From Pinus tabuliformis (taxonomy: Eukaryota > Streptophyta > Pinopsida > Pinales > Pinaceae): 64,000 nucleotides of DNA. How positions within the stretch are numbered: the first letter of the stretch is position 1; every line of letters starts with the position of its first letter. A program made the translations under genes and the position numbers. Of this stretch, positions 11,503-23,080 are shown in pieces. The notes beneath the pieces were generated by a model. That model worked only from the letters and a program-made list of their open reading frames with translations, did no database searches and had not been told where the DNA came from. Where the stretch lies: the NCBI GenBank assembly GCA_031772625.1, contig CM062816.1, positions 1,670,081,058 through 1,670,145,057 on the forward strand. The letters run 5' to 3'.

Positions 11503-12366
11503 TGTAGAAAAATGGTGATAGAATTGCAACTACTCAAGAAATTTAATCTAAAATCAAGAGACATAATTCTACTCTACTAATATGTGGAATTTAATTCACA
11601 ATTTAGAACAACATTCATAAACATGTAATAAGAAAAACCACACATGCACAATATTTTTCTAGGGGAACCCAACTCGGAAAAACCCCTCAAGCTTCTTTGC
11701 ATTAATCAGATGAATAGAGAATGTATTATAATTGCTTTATTTCTCTGAGCTCAACCTGCAAGTGTATAACCTTGCTCTCTGCTCAATGAGAAGATCTAAC
11801 CCGGATTTAGTTATTTTTTACCTCTACTTGAGCTCCTATTTCCTTGTGCAAATCCTGAGGAATTAGCCTCTATTTTTTAGGAATTTCTCCTACAATTGAT
11901 AGTGAAATTCCCAAGGTTGGATTATTTGGCTGCATGCAACACCTATACACTCAAACTAGTTTATAACTTCTTGTTACACTGCCTTGGAATCTCCACCACA
12001 ACTAAGGAACTTGATTTCTTGCATGCACTAGCTATTTTGAGTTGATTGATCAGTTAACTGGATGATCACTGAGTTAGACTATTGTCCCACTACACAACTA
12101 ACCTTCCACTAGTTCTATCAACAATTGGAGCTACTTCAACTAAATACAATTGGAAATAACTAAACTGGATTACTAAAAGTTAGAAATCACACATGCTTAA
12201 CTGAACTCCAAGCCCTCTAACTGGAATTTACTAAGCTAACTGAGTGACAAGAGCCATGTCACCTCAATTAACTACCTCCAAGTTGTCTGTTGATGTGGAA
12301 ATTCGATTTTTCTCAATTTGACCATGGCTAAATAAAATTGAGCCTTTCTTGTTACACTTATCAACA
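11503..12366 (-). repeat. Copia 3' LTR
   Basis: The minus-strand reading starts TGTTGATAAGTG (12366) and ends TTTCTACA (11503), 864 bp. It aligns along its whole length with the copia LTR at 51941-52785, for example the shared words ggtgacatggctcttg and ggagattccaaggcag. Divergence between the two loci looks like 10-15%, so they are separate old insertions. Confidence 0.75.
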
Positions 12367-12555
12367 CTACCTCTTAGCAAGAAAGGTATTTTCAACCACC
12401 CATATCCTGCACTTGTGGAATTCGAACTTCCCTCTTGACAAGGCCTTTGTTAAGATGTCAACATATTCCTCCTCTATTAGAATGTATTGTAGCAACATTA
12501 TCCTGCTCTACACACATTCCCGTAAATGATGATACTAGATATCTATATGCTCGGA

Positions 12556-12858
12556 TCAACCATGAGATACCAGATTCTCAGAGAGATTAATGCAACTTTG
12601 ACTATCAAAATAGATCACATTTGGATCCATCTCCTGATGCAACAATCCCACAAGTATCTTTCTCATCCATATTGCCTCACATGTTGCTTGAATTGCAACC
12701 ATGTATTCAACATTTGTCGATCTAAGCACCATAAACCTCTGCCTCCTATTGTACCAGGAAACCGCTGCAAACCCAACACTGAAAATTCCACCTGATGTAC
12801 TCTTTTGGTAGGATGAACTCCTTGCCAAATATGCATCTATGAAGCCACACAACTTCAA
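12556..12858 (-). pseudogene. Copia RNase H fragment
   Basis: Encodes the typical copia RNase H signature: FIDAYLARSSSYQKSTSGG, then VSWYNRRQRFMVLRST, then EYMVAIQATCEAIWMRKIL. In a working element this removes the RNA strand during reverse transcription. It directly precedes the 3' LTR, as is normal for Ty1-copia. Fossil piece. Confidence 0.8.
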
Positions 12859-13142
12859 TCCCTTTATCCATATGTACCATAACCCATACTAGGTAGTGCC
12901 TCTGAGGTACCATAAAGCACGCTTAGCCGCCTTCCAATACAATTTGGTAGGCCTAACCATGGCTTGGCTCAACTGGTTTACTGCATAGCACATATCTAGT
13001 CATGTGTTCACAAGATACATCAGTGAACTACTAGCTACTGGTAAATGTTAACATCAACCTCTTCACCTAAAGTGGAACCCTCCTTCCTCTAGTTGGTCTC
13101 TATAGGTGTCTCCATGGGCTTGCAACTCTCCATGTGAAATAT

Positions 13143-13477
13143 CTACAATATCTTAGTGGCATGCTTGCCTTGAGACACAAACAATTCCCCATCACCTTGC
13201 CCTACTTCTAGCCCAGGGAAGTAGTGCATGAGACCCATGTCTTTCATCTCAAATTCTCTTACAAGGTCCACCTTACAAGAGTTGATCAGTTGATCATCAC
13301 CTGTCAATATTAAATCCTCAACATATAAAAAAATGATAAGAAATTTATCTTCTACCAAAATATAGTATAGGTTCCCATCCACTTTACTTTTGCTAAAGCC
13401 CAAACTAGTGAGATAACTGTTGATTCTAGTGCACCAAGCTAGGGGCGCCTATTTGAGATTATAAAATGCTCGCTTGA
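13143..13477 (-). pseudogene. Copia reverse transcriptase fragment
   Basis: Contains FLYVEDLILTGDD, the equivalent of the copia YVDD active-site block, preceded by GFSKSKVDGNLYYI and, toward 13470, by the usual 'LK-AP-AW' region. It is followed on the minus strand by the RNase H fragment. Fossil piece, ending where the gypsy LTR begins. Confidence 0.8.
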
Positions 13478-16194
13478 TGATGAGCCTCATCATTGGGTAA
13501 TTATATGGGCCTTAATTCACCTCCTAGCTTAGTCAAACAAACTCTTCTCACACCTTATTACATGTTTTAATTATATTTTGTTTAATGAGATGAGTTAAAG
13601 TGAGATATTATGCCTAGTGAACTAATATGCATTGAATGTAGGTTTGGAAGAGAAAATCAAGGAATTTTGGCAAGACTAAGGTTTGAAACTTGAATGGGAC
13701 AAGGGAGAGAGATTGTAGAAGATACATCCTCCTCATTTACTCCTCCCCCATTCGAATATTTCTCCATTAATCCCACCAACTTAGAGTACAAGAAGCCAAG
13801 TCATGAAGATCAAAAGGCAGTCGAGCAAGTGATAGACAAAGAGTTAGTTCATCTCACGTTTGGGAGGTGAGCCTCCCTAAATTTAAGGAAGTCATTGGGG
13901 ACTTTAGTTTTATAAGTAGAGAGGCCTAGAGATTCATTAGGATTTGAATTTTTGTTGTAAAAACTCTAGTTATTTTCGAGCTTGAGACCTGTGGAAGACT
14001 TTGATGTAATCTTCTATTTTGGTAATAAGAATGAGCTTTTTCTTGATTCAACTCTGATTTAACTCAGAGGACTGAAGCTCTTGGGTTAGGGACCAACCCT
14101 AGCAGCAAAGGATCCTATTCTTGTATCTGTATGCTTAGCTTAGTTTCATAGATTCATGGTTAAACTACCTTTAGAAGTATTTCATCCCAAGTAGTGTAGA
14201 TTTGACTAATTGTTTGTTAGTTTTCTTCCATTTGTGCCATACTTCAATAGCAGGTTAGAAGGGATATAATAAGCACCAAAAAGTTGTCATTAGGTGTCCT
14301 CACCTCACTTCTTACTTCTAGGATCATCATTTGAGGAAAAGACCCTTATGCAACCCTAAAAAGACAGATTTCCATTTCTTTCATAAGATTTAGAGTTTAC
14401 TGTACTTGAACCAACATTTGATCAATTTTGCAAGTGTAGGATTTCATTGCCATCTCTTCTATATTCATTCTTGTAGTAGATCTCATCCATGATTCCATTT
14501 TATTCAGCAATTTCCTCATGCATAAGGTAGATGGTTAGTTCATTAAATTATGCTTTTCTAGCTCATGAGAATTCTTCTTGTTTACATGACTTTTTGGAAA
14601 TTACACATGTTTGATGCAGAGAAGGTGCTTCAAAAGTAGAAGGAGATCTCATAGCAACAAACCACCTTCCAACTTCATCTACCCATAGGCATTCCTTGTT
14701 TTCATCAAGACCTTCACCAATTTCATCATTTTACATAGAAATTCCCCCAAGCATGTTGAACAAATCCAACCATCTCCTAAACTTGGTTTTGGGTTTTGAG
14801 TGATCCTAAGCCTTTTCTCACTCCATTGCACCCATCATCCACATTCCCTAAGCCTTCCATCACCTCCAACACCCATCATTTTTCTCTCGGCTGTATCCTC
14901 TAGAAATATAGGGAATCCTATAGGTTTCTAGTACATCCTATAGGTTTTCCTGTAGTGGCTTATTTTGAGGCCAAATTGAGGGAAAACCTCTAGGAAGCCA
15001 GCCAAGGTCACCCAAAGGTCTCCAAAACATTCCAACCAGCTCCTTAACCTTCCATCCACCCACTAGCATGCCTAATTGATCCAGGTGGATATTGGTGGCC
15101 ACCTGCCAGGTCCACCTGGACCCCCACCATTGTCTTTCTCAGCATTTTCAGTTTCCTTAATTGTAGCACAGTTTACTATTTTTAGCAGTTTTTCGGGTCC
15201 TGAACTTCCGGAGCCGTTTTGAGGCCCTAAACGACGTTTTTTTGGAATCCTGGGGCGACCAAGCCCAATGTTGCCTCCCAAAGTGGTAGTACTCGGATAG
15301 ATCTTTCTAACGAGCTATCGTACGCGTCAAACGGAGATCGTATGCCAAAGTTACGACCCCGGGAAATTGATGTACCAATTTACCCAAACGGGGCCCACAA
15401 TTTGGCGTTTCATCTTCTAGGGTTAGGTTTCGGTATGTGAAGGGTTTTCCATTGTTTCTCAACAATAAATAGGCCTTCGAGCCTCATTGTAATACAGTTC
15501 AGAGGCATGTAGCCATCACATCTCTTCTCAGAGATAAGCTACCATCGCCCTAGCTAGTTTATTGCCATTTCTGTTTGTAAGCATATGTCAGTATTTTCCA
15601 TTAATGAAATGAAGTATTATTTCCGCTGCATCTTTGTGTATATGGTTATCTCTGTAATTTGTTGCGTTCCTGCTTAAATCTGGATCACTAATCCACCTGC
15701 CACATCACCAAAAGAGATTAGCTTGCACACTTGATTTTTCATGAAAAGCATAAAAAGACAAAATAGATTTATTATAGTCCTTTACATGCATAACAATGAT
15801 GTTTGATTTTTTTAACTTCCATGCTTAGGACAATAGCATTTTGTTCATGTTAATTTAGTATTATTGCAAAGCATAGCTCTTAGCAGTTAATTAGGAAATG
15901 GTGTGCCTTAGCATTGAATTTCAGTCTTTTTCATTATTATAGTAGATCAACTCTCTCTTAGAGTAGATTTCTATTTCTTTCATCAAGGAACAAGGCTTAT
16001 TCTGAATCCATAGAAGTTTTGCTTGAAAACCCTAGTGGTCTCTCGCCCGCTGAACAGTGACAAGAGGCAGAACCATCACTTTTACTTGTGTATACAGCAC
16101 TGTCACCTCCAAGTTTGTACGAACCCCGAGTTGATAAAGTAAAGTTGGTATCCCAGGAGTTGCAACATTATTGCTGCAATATTGGTGCTCATCA
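13478..16194 (+). repeat. Probable 5' LTR of OTA gypsy element (left edge approximate)
   Basis: The proposed ends TGATGAGC (13478) and GCTCATCA (16194) are perfect 8-bp inverted termini, giving 2717 bp. A TATA-like caataaataggcc (about 15468) followed by a U5-like region with aatgaaatgaag (15603) supports promoter function. The left edge abuts the broken copia RT and could be off by some bases. A partner LTR of the same sequence was not found in the window. Confidence 0.45.
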
Positions 16195-16199
16195 CTTTT

Positions 16200-16216
16200 T
16201 GGCGCCATTTCCACGG
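16200..16216 (+). other. Primer binding site of OTA gypsy element
   Basis: tggcgccatttccacgg lies six bases after the proposed LTR end. Athila/Tat elements typically use tggcgcc-type sites. It marks the start of the internal region. Confidence 0.6.
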
Positions 16217-16489
16217 AGGTGTTTGAGTAATATGTGATTACCTCTTTCTTTTTTCTATTTCTTGTTTCTAATATTCTGCCATTAGTTTCATTTCTGCAAA
16301 ATTAATTTAGTTGCTTCCTTTTTCATTCTACATTCTCTGCTTTCCTTTCCATTTTGTAAGTAAGATTTCAATTCAGCAATTAGTTTTTCATTCAGTTAGT
16401 AGTTTTCATTCAATCTACAATTTCAGTTCTACAAAGTACTTCCCAAAGTTTGAAAAAAACACAAAACCAAACCAAAAACATCTCCTTTC

Positions 16490-17560
16490 ATGCCTCATAG
16501 GAATAGGGATAACTTAGGGAAATTTTTGCCAAATACCCCCACTACATCAAAGAGCCAACCTTCCCTCTTCTTCGGTGGCTATGAAGGGAAGGAAACCTTA
16601 GGTGAGCAACAAGACATATTTGAAGAACCTACAGGGGAAGAAGTAGAAGAAGAAGAACCCTTTCCTACTGAGACAATGGCTAAAAATAGAAATGACAGAG
16701 GGAATAGAGAGAGAGAGTTGAGGGTGCCTTCCTCATCAGGGAAACCAATGGGGACACTAAGATGAAAAATATAAGCCCCTCTACCCTTCCTCATTTCCAT
16801 GGCCTGACCGCAGAAGATCCCGACACTTTCTTATTTGAGTTTTCTATTATATGCCGAAACTATGACTACACAACTGATGAGAAGAAGTTGAAACTATTTC
16901 CATATACCCTCAAGGATGCAGCTTTGCACTGGTTCAAGGGTTTACTTGGGGATAGCATCACAACTTGGGCTCAGATGCATCAAGCCTTCAACAAAAAGTA
17001 TCGATACTACTGTAGGTCTAAATATACTAAAGAGGAAATTTTTATAATGACCTTAGGTAATGATGAATCCCTAGAGGATTATGAAGAAAGACTCCAGCTT
17101 AGTTACAAAAGGGCCAAGTGCACACTTGACCCTGAGTCACTGAAGTTAGTCCTGCTTAGAGGAGTAAGGGAAGACCTTTTGGATATCCTAAAATTTTTAG
17201 CAGGAGGAGATATATACCAGTTACCCTATGAGGATATCAAGAATGTCTTTAGAAACCATTCTAGTGAAGCTAGGAAAAAGGGTAGGGGAAGTCAACCTAT
17301 GGTCAGTACATTCTCTTCTAATTCATCCATCAAGGGTGAAATTGGAAACATGATGGAAGATTTCAAGAGTGAGATGCTGCAAACCCTTGCCTTACAGATG
17401 GACACTATTCACATTAGGATAAAGAAGGAGGAAGAAGAGAGAACCTTGACCATTTTCTGTCCTCGATGCACTAGGAGGCACCCTAGGAATAAATGTCCAT
17501 TGAATTCTATTGAAATTTGCTCGGTCTGTGAAGAAAACCAATCCACATAAAAGTGCCCTT
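16490..17560 (+). pseudogene. Gypsy gag (OTA type)
   Basis: The core reads LPHFHGLTAEDPDTFLFEF, LKLFPYTLKDAALHWFKGL, SITTWAQMHQAFNKKY and ESLEDYEERLQLSYKRA, the capsid-like retrotrans_gag domain of Athila/Tat elements. Near 17458 a zinc-knuckle-like CPRCTRRHPRNKC follows. Gag would build the particle that packages element RNA in the cytoplasm. The long open stretch 16762-17550 covers most of the capsid domain. Fossil. Confidence 0.8.
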
Positions 17561-18322
17561 CTTTGCATGGACTCAAAGTTGTATATCAAGGAGCTGAAGG
17601 GGTCACTGAGAAGCTCTGCTACATAAACCAAAGGAGACCTCATGGGCCTAGGCCATACTAGCAGGGCATGCAAGGGTCATCCCATGCATATTACAACCCC
17701 AACCAGACCACATCCATAACTTCTTGGGACCCCTTGCTCATCCTTCCTGGTCTACACCTCCTCCTTAGTCCTTTGCATATTAGTATCATTCCCAGGTAGT
17801 CATTTCAACCATTTGCTCTGTCACAACCTCAGTGGAATGCACCGCCCCAGGGGTGGAGGCCCCAGTACAATAATGTTCCTGCTTTATTGCCTTCACCACC
17901 TACCCAACCACAATTGTTACACTCTTCTCCACCTAAACAACCCCAGATGCCTGCCCAGCCAAATCCGAACCTAAACAATAGATAGGCACAACAAGTATAC
18001 AATGGAGAGACATCATATCTAGCTTATGCTGTGGAGATCCAGAAAATTAACCTGAGATCTGGAAGAGTTCTCCCAGATAACAAACCTCCACCTCCACCTA
18101 GGGAGGTTGAATAAGAAAGAGAGGAAAGCATTCTTAAATTAAATCCACCCTTTCCTAAGAGATTAACTCAACCACTCCAGCCTACCCCAGAAGAGACTGA
18201 ACTTCTGGGAGAATTGAAAAACCTATGTGTCAAGATTCCACTTCTCCAATATATCAAATATGTACCTATTTACAACAAGTTGATTAAGGAGAAGCACTTC
18301 AAGCATCCAGGGAGGCTCACAG
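17561..18322 (+). pseudogene. Proline/glutamine-rich linker and protease-proximal region
   Basis: Weak reading of a Pro/Gln-rich linker (about 17800-18000), then an acidic segment and the conserved ELLGELKNLCVKIPLLQ and VPIYNKLIKEKHFKHPG phrases that in Athila/Tat polyproteins stand just before protease. No protease or RT domain follows; the next recognisable domain is integrase of another family. Confidence 0.55.
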
Positions 18323-18340
18323 CAGCATAAGTATATACTC

Positions 18341-19135
18341 ATGGAAACTGACTACTTCACCAAATGGACCGAAGCCCTCCCGCTTCGGAAGGTTAATGAA
18401 GACGAGGTAATATCTTTTATTGAGAAATTTGTTATCAACAGGTTTGGCATACCTGATGCTCTCATATTTGATACTGCTTCTTACTTTTCATCACTAAAAT
18501 TGATTGAATTTTCTATCGATAAATCAATTCGCATAAGGTATGCATCAAACTATTACGACCAGGGAAATGGAGTTGCAGAGTCCTCAAATAAAAACCTCAT
18601 TCGCATAATCCGTAAATCTATCACTGAAAACTAGAGGAATTGGCACAACGCTCTAACAAACGCCCTTTGGGCCGATAGGGTCACCCAAAAAGTAGCATTA
18701 GGAAACTCCCCATACTTCCTCGTCTATGGACAGGAAGCCATCTTGCCTCCTAACATTACCCTTCCCTCTTTACAGCTCTCCCAAGCTTCGAGAGGGACCC
18801 CTTTAGCCTTACTTCAAAAAAGGATCAACCAACTAGTGAGGTTGGAGGAATTGAGAGATAAAGCCAGAAATAAATTTAGAAATCACCAAATGATTGTGAA
18901 GAGATGGTTTGATCACCATCTGGCAGGAGATAAAGATTACCAAGCAGGAGAGCTTGTCTTGAAATGGGACAATTTGACTGAGCCAAAAGGTAAGCACACG
19001 AAATTCCAACACTTATGGCTGGGCCTATTCCAAGTTGAGGAAAAAATTGGTCAGGGAACTTACAGATTGAAAACTTTACAGGGAGAAACTGAAAAACTCC
19101 CTGTTAATGGCCAACATCTTAAGAGATACTTCTAG
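18341..19135 (+). pseudogene. Gypsy integrase, C-terminal half (copy 1)
   Basis: The core phrases YFTKWTEALPL, FGIPDALIFD and YYDQGNGVAESSNK are the second half of a retroviral-type integrase catalytic domain. Next come KVALGNSPYFLVYGQEAILP and the C-terminal DNA-binding segment (GELVLKWDN... LWLGLFQVEEKIGQGTYRLKTL). Integrase inserts element DNA into the genome. The same region occurs at 27960-28764. Fossil. Confidence 0.8.
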
Positions 19136-22100
19136 TAGCCACCACATGGTGGTTACCTCCTGAGTAGGTTAGGATTCATTTTATTTTTGTTGTTAGCTTA
19201 AGTTGTATTTTCGTCGTGTCTGTTCTTGTTTTTCTTCGCAAAGTTTATTTTCCTTCTGTTTTGAATTTCAACCCTTTTCAGCCAACTGATTTCATTCTTT
19301 CAAACTCGTTTTCACCTTTATAACTCTCTTCAGATTGCTCTCATTCCCCATCTTCAACTTTTGCCTCCCTCAATAACCTACTGATGAGTTTGACAATCCT
19401 AAATTCATCGTTACCTTGCAAATCAAGAAAACTTTCAATGAGCATATGAGAACTGGAAAATTAGCATTGAAATTTAAATCAAAGCCACTCATTAGCATCT
19501 GTTGGGAACTAGGTAGGATCTACTGATAACCTGGATACCCGGAGCATGTAGGGGCATCTTTATAAAATGAAAATGTGTAACCACAGCTGGATTGGCATGG
19601 CGGAACGCTGCATTTCAAAATCCCATCCAGACCTAGCCTATACTTGTCTATTAGGTTTGCAGTCATTCTCCATTGGTTCCATCCACCACACTAAAATTTC
19701 CAATATCTATCATCTACAAGTAAACCTCATTTCATGGGCTAAGCTCACTGTCATTTATCTTGTGGCAAATCTAATTGTGCTCTAGTCCTTGTGCCTGAAA
19801 CTGGAAGGACTTATTTAAAAGAAAATGAAATGTCAAGTCCTTGTGGAAATCTGGAAGGACAGGTTGTTTGGGAAGCCGGTTGGAGTAGGGACTATTACTG
19901 GACTCAGAGTACCAGTTGACATAGTAAGCCTAACCTTGCTTAAGCGATTTAAAAATATGGCATGATCCATGATTGCGCCCCATTCGCTCATACAGAAGTA
20001 TAGCACTAAAAAATTTCTTACATAAAGTGCAGATAAACATATCTACATCAAGTCTGATGCACGATAAAGAGCTCAGGTACACACCTAAATAGGTATTAAC
20101 AAACCTGTGATGGCCTCGAAAGTATTTTGAAAGTAGAAAACAGGTAAAGGAGGGCCAATAAATCCCATAATATGACAATTGGAGAATGCATGTCAAAACC
20201 CTATCGGTAAGTAGAAGTTATTTGTCATTATCCCGCCTAAAGCGATTAATGCTGAAGTGGAACCCATGCCTATCCATACAGTTTGCATTTCAAGTTTATC
20301 TCAACACCCTGATGTTCTACTAATCCAAGGTTTATTTGGTAACAGAGATAACTGGTTCGCCCAGTGGTTCACCAATAGTTGTGGTCACAACCACCACCCT
20401 ATTAAAACCTACTCTGGTGGCACATTTGAATGGGTCCCAGAGAAGTTCGATGTTTCATTTCTCTGAATGATAACTCTCCAGATGATCTGTTATTATCCCA
20501 GGGATTTTAACTCTCTGCCAAGTCAAATATTCAACTCTTAATGGTTAAGAACCCCCTTGAATAAATCTTTGCGGCATGATTCATTTATAACCCAGTCTAA
20601 CCCTTCATTCATATCTTTCATCGTGACTTTTTCAATCCTCATAAACCATCATGGTGCTCTATGCCCACACATATAACTAACCCCACTCTTTACTATGGTC
20701 ATATGCAGACTCAACCCACAAAACCTTCTATCGCGCCTTTATTTCTATTATAACACTTTTATAATAGAAATACTTTGCAAACATATCTAACTTACCTTTT
20801 CCACGCTCTTTCGGTCTTTATACATTTCTCTATGCCTGCCTTTATCGCTATCGCAATCTCTCAATCTCTGTGGTTACACTGTGCATTCCTCTTTTGAACC
20901 CGATAAGCGATGACCTTCCAGACTTCAAATGCAATTAAGCATAACACATGTGATTTCGGGTCCGCTCCCCAATCGCAAATTGCAATCGGTGGAACCCAAG
21001 GCCCATACATAAGGTGTTTCGCGATATGGCTAACCTGTCGGGATTATTAAGCACAACACATATGATTTCGAGTCCGAAGCCCATCGCAAATCGCAATCAG
21101 TGGGATTCAAAGCTTATACATAAGGCGCGATGCGATATAGCGGACCTGACGACACTATTAAGCATAACACATATGATTTCGAGTCTGCTCCCCAATCGCA
21201 AATCGCAATCGATGAAACCCAGCATTTATACATAAAACGCGATGCGTTATGGCAGACCCGCTGGAATTATTAACCGCATTGCATATATTTTCAAGTTGGC
21301 CAATTGCAAATCGCAATTGGTAGTCGGAGAGAGTGAAGCGACATGCGATATGAAAAGGGGCGATAAGCGGACCTAACGATAATTATATATCTGGTTGTAT
21401 AGTAATTGAAGTCCAGCTTTATGGTTTGCTTGCGGGTTTTCCTGTGTATTCCATGTGTTCCAATAAAGTGTTATGGTCCGTGTTTCTAAAAGAAAATCCA
21501 ATAGAGTGAATGGTCCACTTTTGAAGCATTGTCAAGTGATTCTTGAATAAAAATGAATATTATGGGAAATGGGAATACATGTTACAACAGGTTCAGTGGT
21601 TTAATAATTATAGTTGTTCTGCGTTGCGAGATTAAATAGAAACTGTGACTGAATGCAATGTTTGTTTGTGGGCATGTTTGTCATATTTCTCATAATCATA
21701 GCTAATATGAACTATTTATACAGGCGAGGACCAAGAGAAGAAAGGTGAGTTCGAGTGGACCCAGTAACAGATAAATGCGATTTATATCAAGATGACACCT
21801 CTGCACCACCGATGTCAATATTGCAAGACATACTCTACAAGAAGCGGATACAAACCGCTATAGTGCATAATGGGGGCACGCTCTATGTCAAGAGGAATCA
21901 CTCATGATAGCACTGATCCATCAAGATGTTATTACCTCCAAACACACCTTCAGTCATGCCAGATGTGGGATGATGAGCGCAGTGTCTTCAATTTCCTTCA
22001 GGAAATAATAGGGAATAACAACCGCTCAATATAGGTGCGAAGAGATGACACATAGTTATTCTCTTTTAATCAACATCTATTCATTTCCCCAGGAAAGGAA

Positions 22101-22952
22101 GCGCTCCAGCAGATATGCCCTCTGCGTGTCAGCTATGTCACTGATCGATTTTATGTTTGTATATTTTAATGTGTATATGAAAAAGAGCAGGAAGGTGGAA
22201 AGTCACGGGGGGAAGATGGAGGATTAGTCCTTTCTGCATAAATATTACCCCCGGAGATGGGTGGAGGACTTTTTTTTGGGTAGAACAGCTTTTGAATTAT
22301 TATGCTAATAAAGAAGACCGTTTGGGTCAAGAAGGAGCCATTTTAGATTTATTTTCCTCTTTGTTCATGTGTTTAGAATCAGGGTGTTGTTGTTGTCATA
22401 AATATAAATGTGTTTTGTTTTGTGCATATTTATAACGATACAGCTTATGACTAGTCTTGGTTATTTGAATGTAATTCTTTATCATGGTTAACTCATGAGC
22501 GGTCCCCGATTCGAAAATATATTAAACATTAGTTGCAATTTTATTTGTAGGAACATGAATGTGCATTCTTGTATGAATAATTAGATTGCAACTAAGCTTT
22601 AATACAACCTTGTTCATCTGTGAACTCAGTAATTGATTCATTTGGACTTGGAATCTATATATGATGTTTAATCTCTTTTATTATGCTCCTGCAGGATAGA
22701 TTAGAACAGTTAATATTAGCATAAGTAGGTAGAATTAGTATAGATAGGACTTAATACATATAGGTTAGCTGTTTCTTTTGTTGATTTAACTGAAGTCTTC
22801 CTTCGAGGAGAAACCTTTCAACACCTATAATAGTTTACGGGATCCTCTAAAACCCGTTGGAACTAGCCACTCCAAACGAAAGCAAATTTAATCCGGGCCT
22901 ACAATGAGGTTAGTTCCCCTTGTCGGCATAGCGAAAATTCACCGCGTCAACA
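19136..22952 (+). repeat. 3' untranslated region plus LTR, copy 1 (LTR start uncertain)
   Basis: Non-coding. One possible LTR start is TGTTGGG at 19500, which mirrors the CAACA end and would give a 3453-bp LTR (29126-32580 in copy 2). Against it, no polypurine tract precedes 19500. A strong purine tract instead sits at 22187-22230 (ggaaggtggaaag, ggggggaagatgg), which would imply a short LTR of about 0.7 kb but with no TG start at the expected place. Confidence 0.45.
20934..21385 (+). repeat. 112-bp tandem repeats, about 4 units (copy 1)
   Basis: Units start with attaagc or attaacc at 20934, 21046, 21157 and 21269. Each holds aatcgcaaatcgcaatcgg and a gcgatatggc(a/g)gac(c)cg box. The fourth unit is the most diverged. 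The array recurs in the same place in copy 2 (about 30552-30985), so it was part of the element before duplication. Confidence 0.75.
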
Positions 22953-22955
22953 AAT

Positions 22956-22972
22956 TGGCGCTAGAAGGAGGG
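22956..22972 (+). other. Primer binding site of Tat-like element
   Basis: tggcgctagaaggaggg starts three bases after the LTR end. The tggcgc start is typical of OTA gypsy primer sites; which tRNA pairs was not determined. Confidence 0.65.
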
Positions 22973-23080
22973 CTTGAACCTTCGTCCACAACTTTTCATG
23001 ATTTCATCTATAAATGTCACGCATCGATTCGAAAACATTAATCTATGGATCGTAAAGGTTGAAAAAATCATTTCACCCAT

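Larger units (their letters stand above)
11503..13477 (-). mobile_element. Ty1-copia element, 3' part (pol end plus 3' LTR), broken
   Basis: On the minus strand, RT and RNase H pieces of a copia pol (13477 to 12556) lead into a 3' LTR (12366 to 11503). The LTR is of the same family as the plus-strand 5' LTR at 51941-52785. The front of the element is missing from this locus: at about 13478 the sequence changes to an unrelated gypsy LTR. It is an old fossil with several breaks. Confidence 0.75.
13478..18322 (+). mobile_element. Front half of an OTA (Athila/Tat-like) Ty3-gypsy element: LTR, primer site, gag, start of protease region
   Basis: A long LTR-like stretch ends at 16194, a primer site follows at 16200, then a gag with OTA signatures (16490-17550) and a protease-proximal region near 18200 (ETELLGELKNLCVKIPL). 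At about 18323 the sequence switches to the integrase region of another family and no RT lies between, so the locus is chimeric. It is broken with several breaks. Confidence 0.65.
18323..22952 (+). repeat. Duplicated block, copy 1: integrase end, 3' untranslated region and LTR of Tat-like element
   Basis: About 4630 bp, colinear with 27950-32580 (4631 bp) and about 94-95% alike by eye. It runs from inside integrase, through about 2-3 kb of non-coding 3' region with 112-bp tandem repeats, to the LTR end GTCAACA at 22952, just before the next primer site. It therefore serves as the 3' end of the chimera and contains the 5' LTR of the following element. Confidence 0.75.

Noticed and set aside
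13478-16194. Palindrome atgatgagcctcatcat as a regulatory site
   Set aside because: More simply explained as the junction of copia RT with an LTR terminus.
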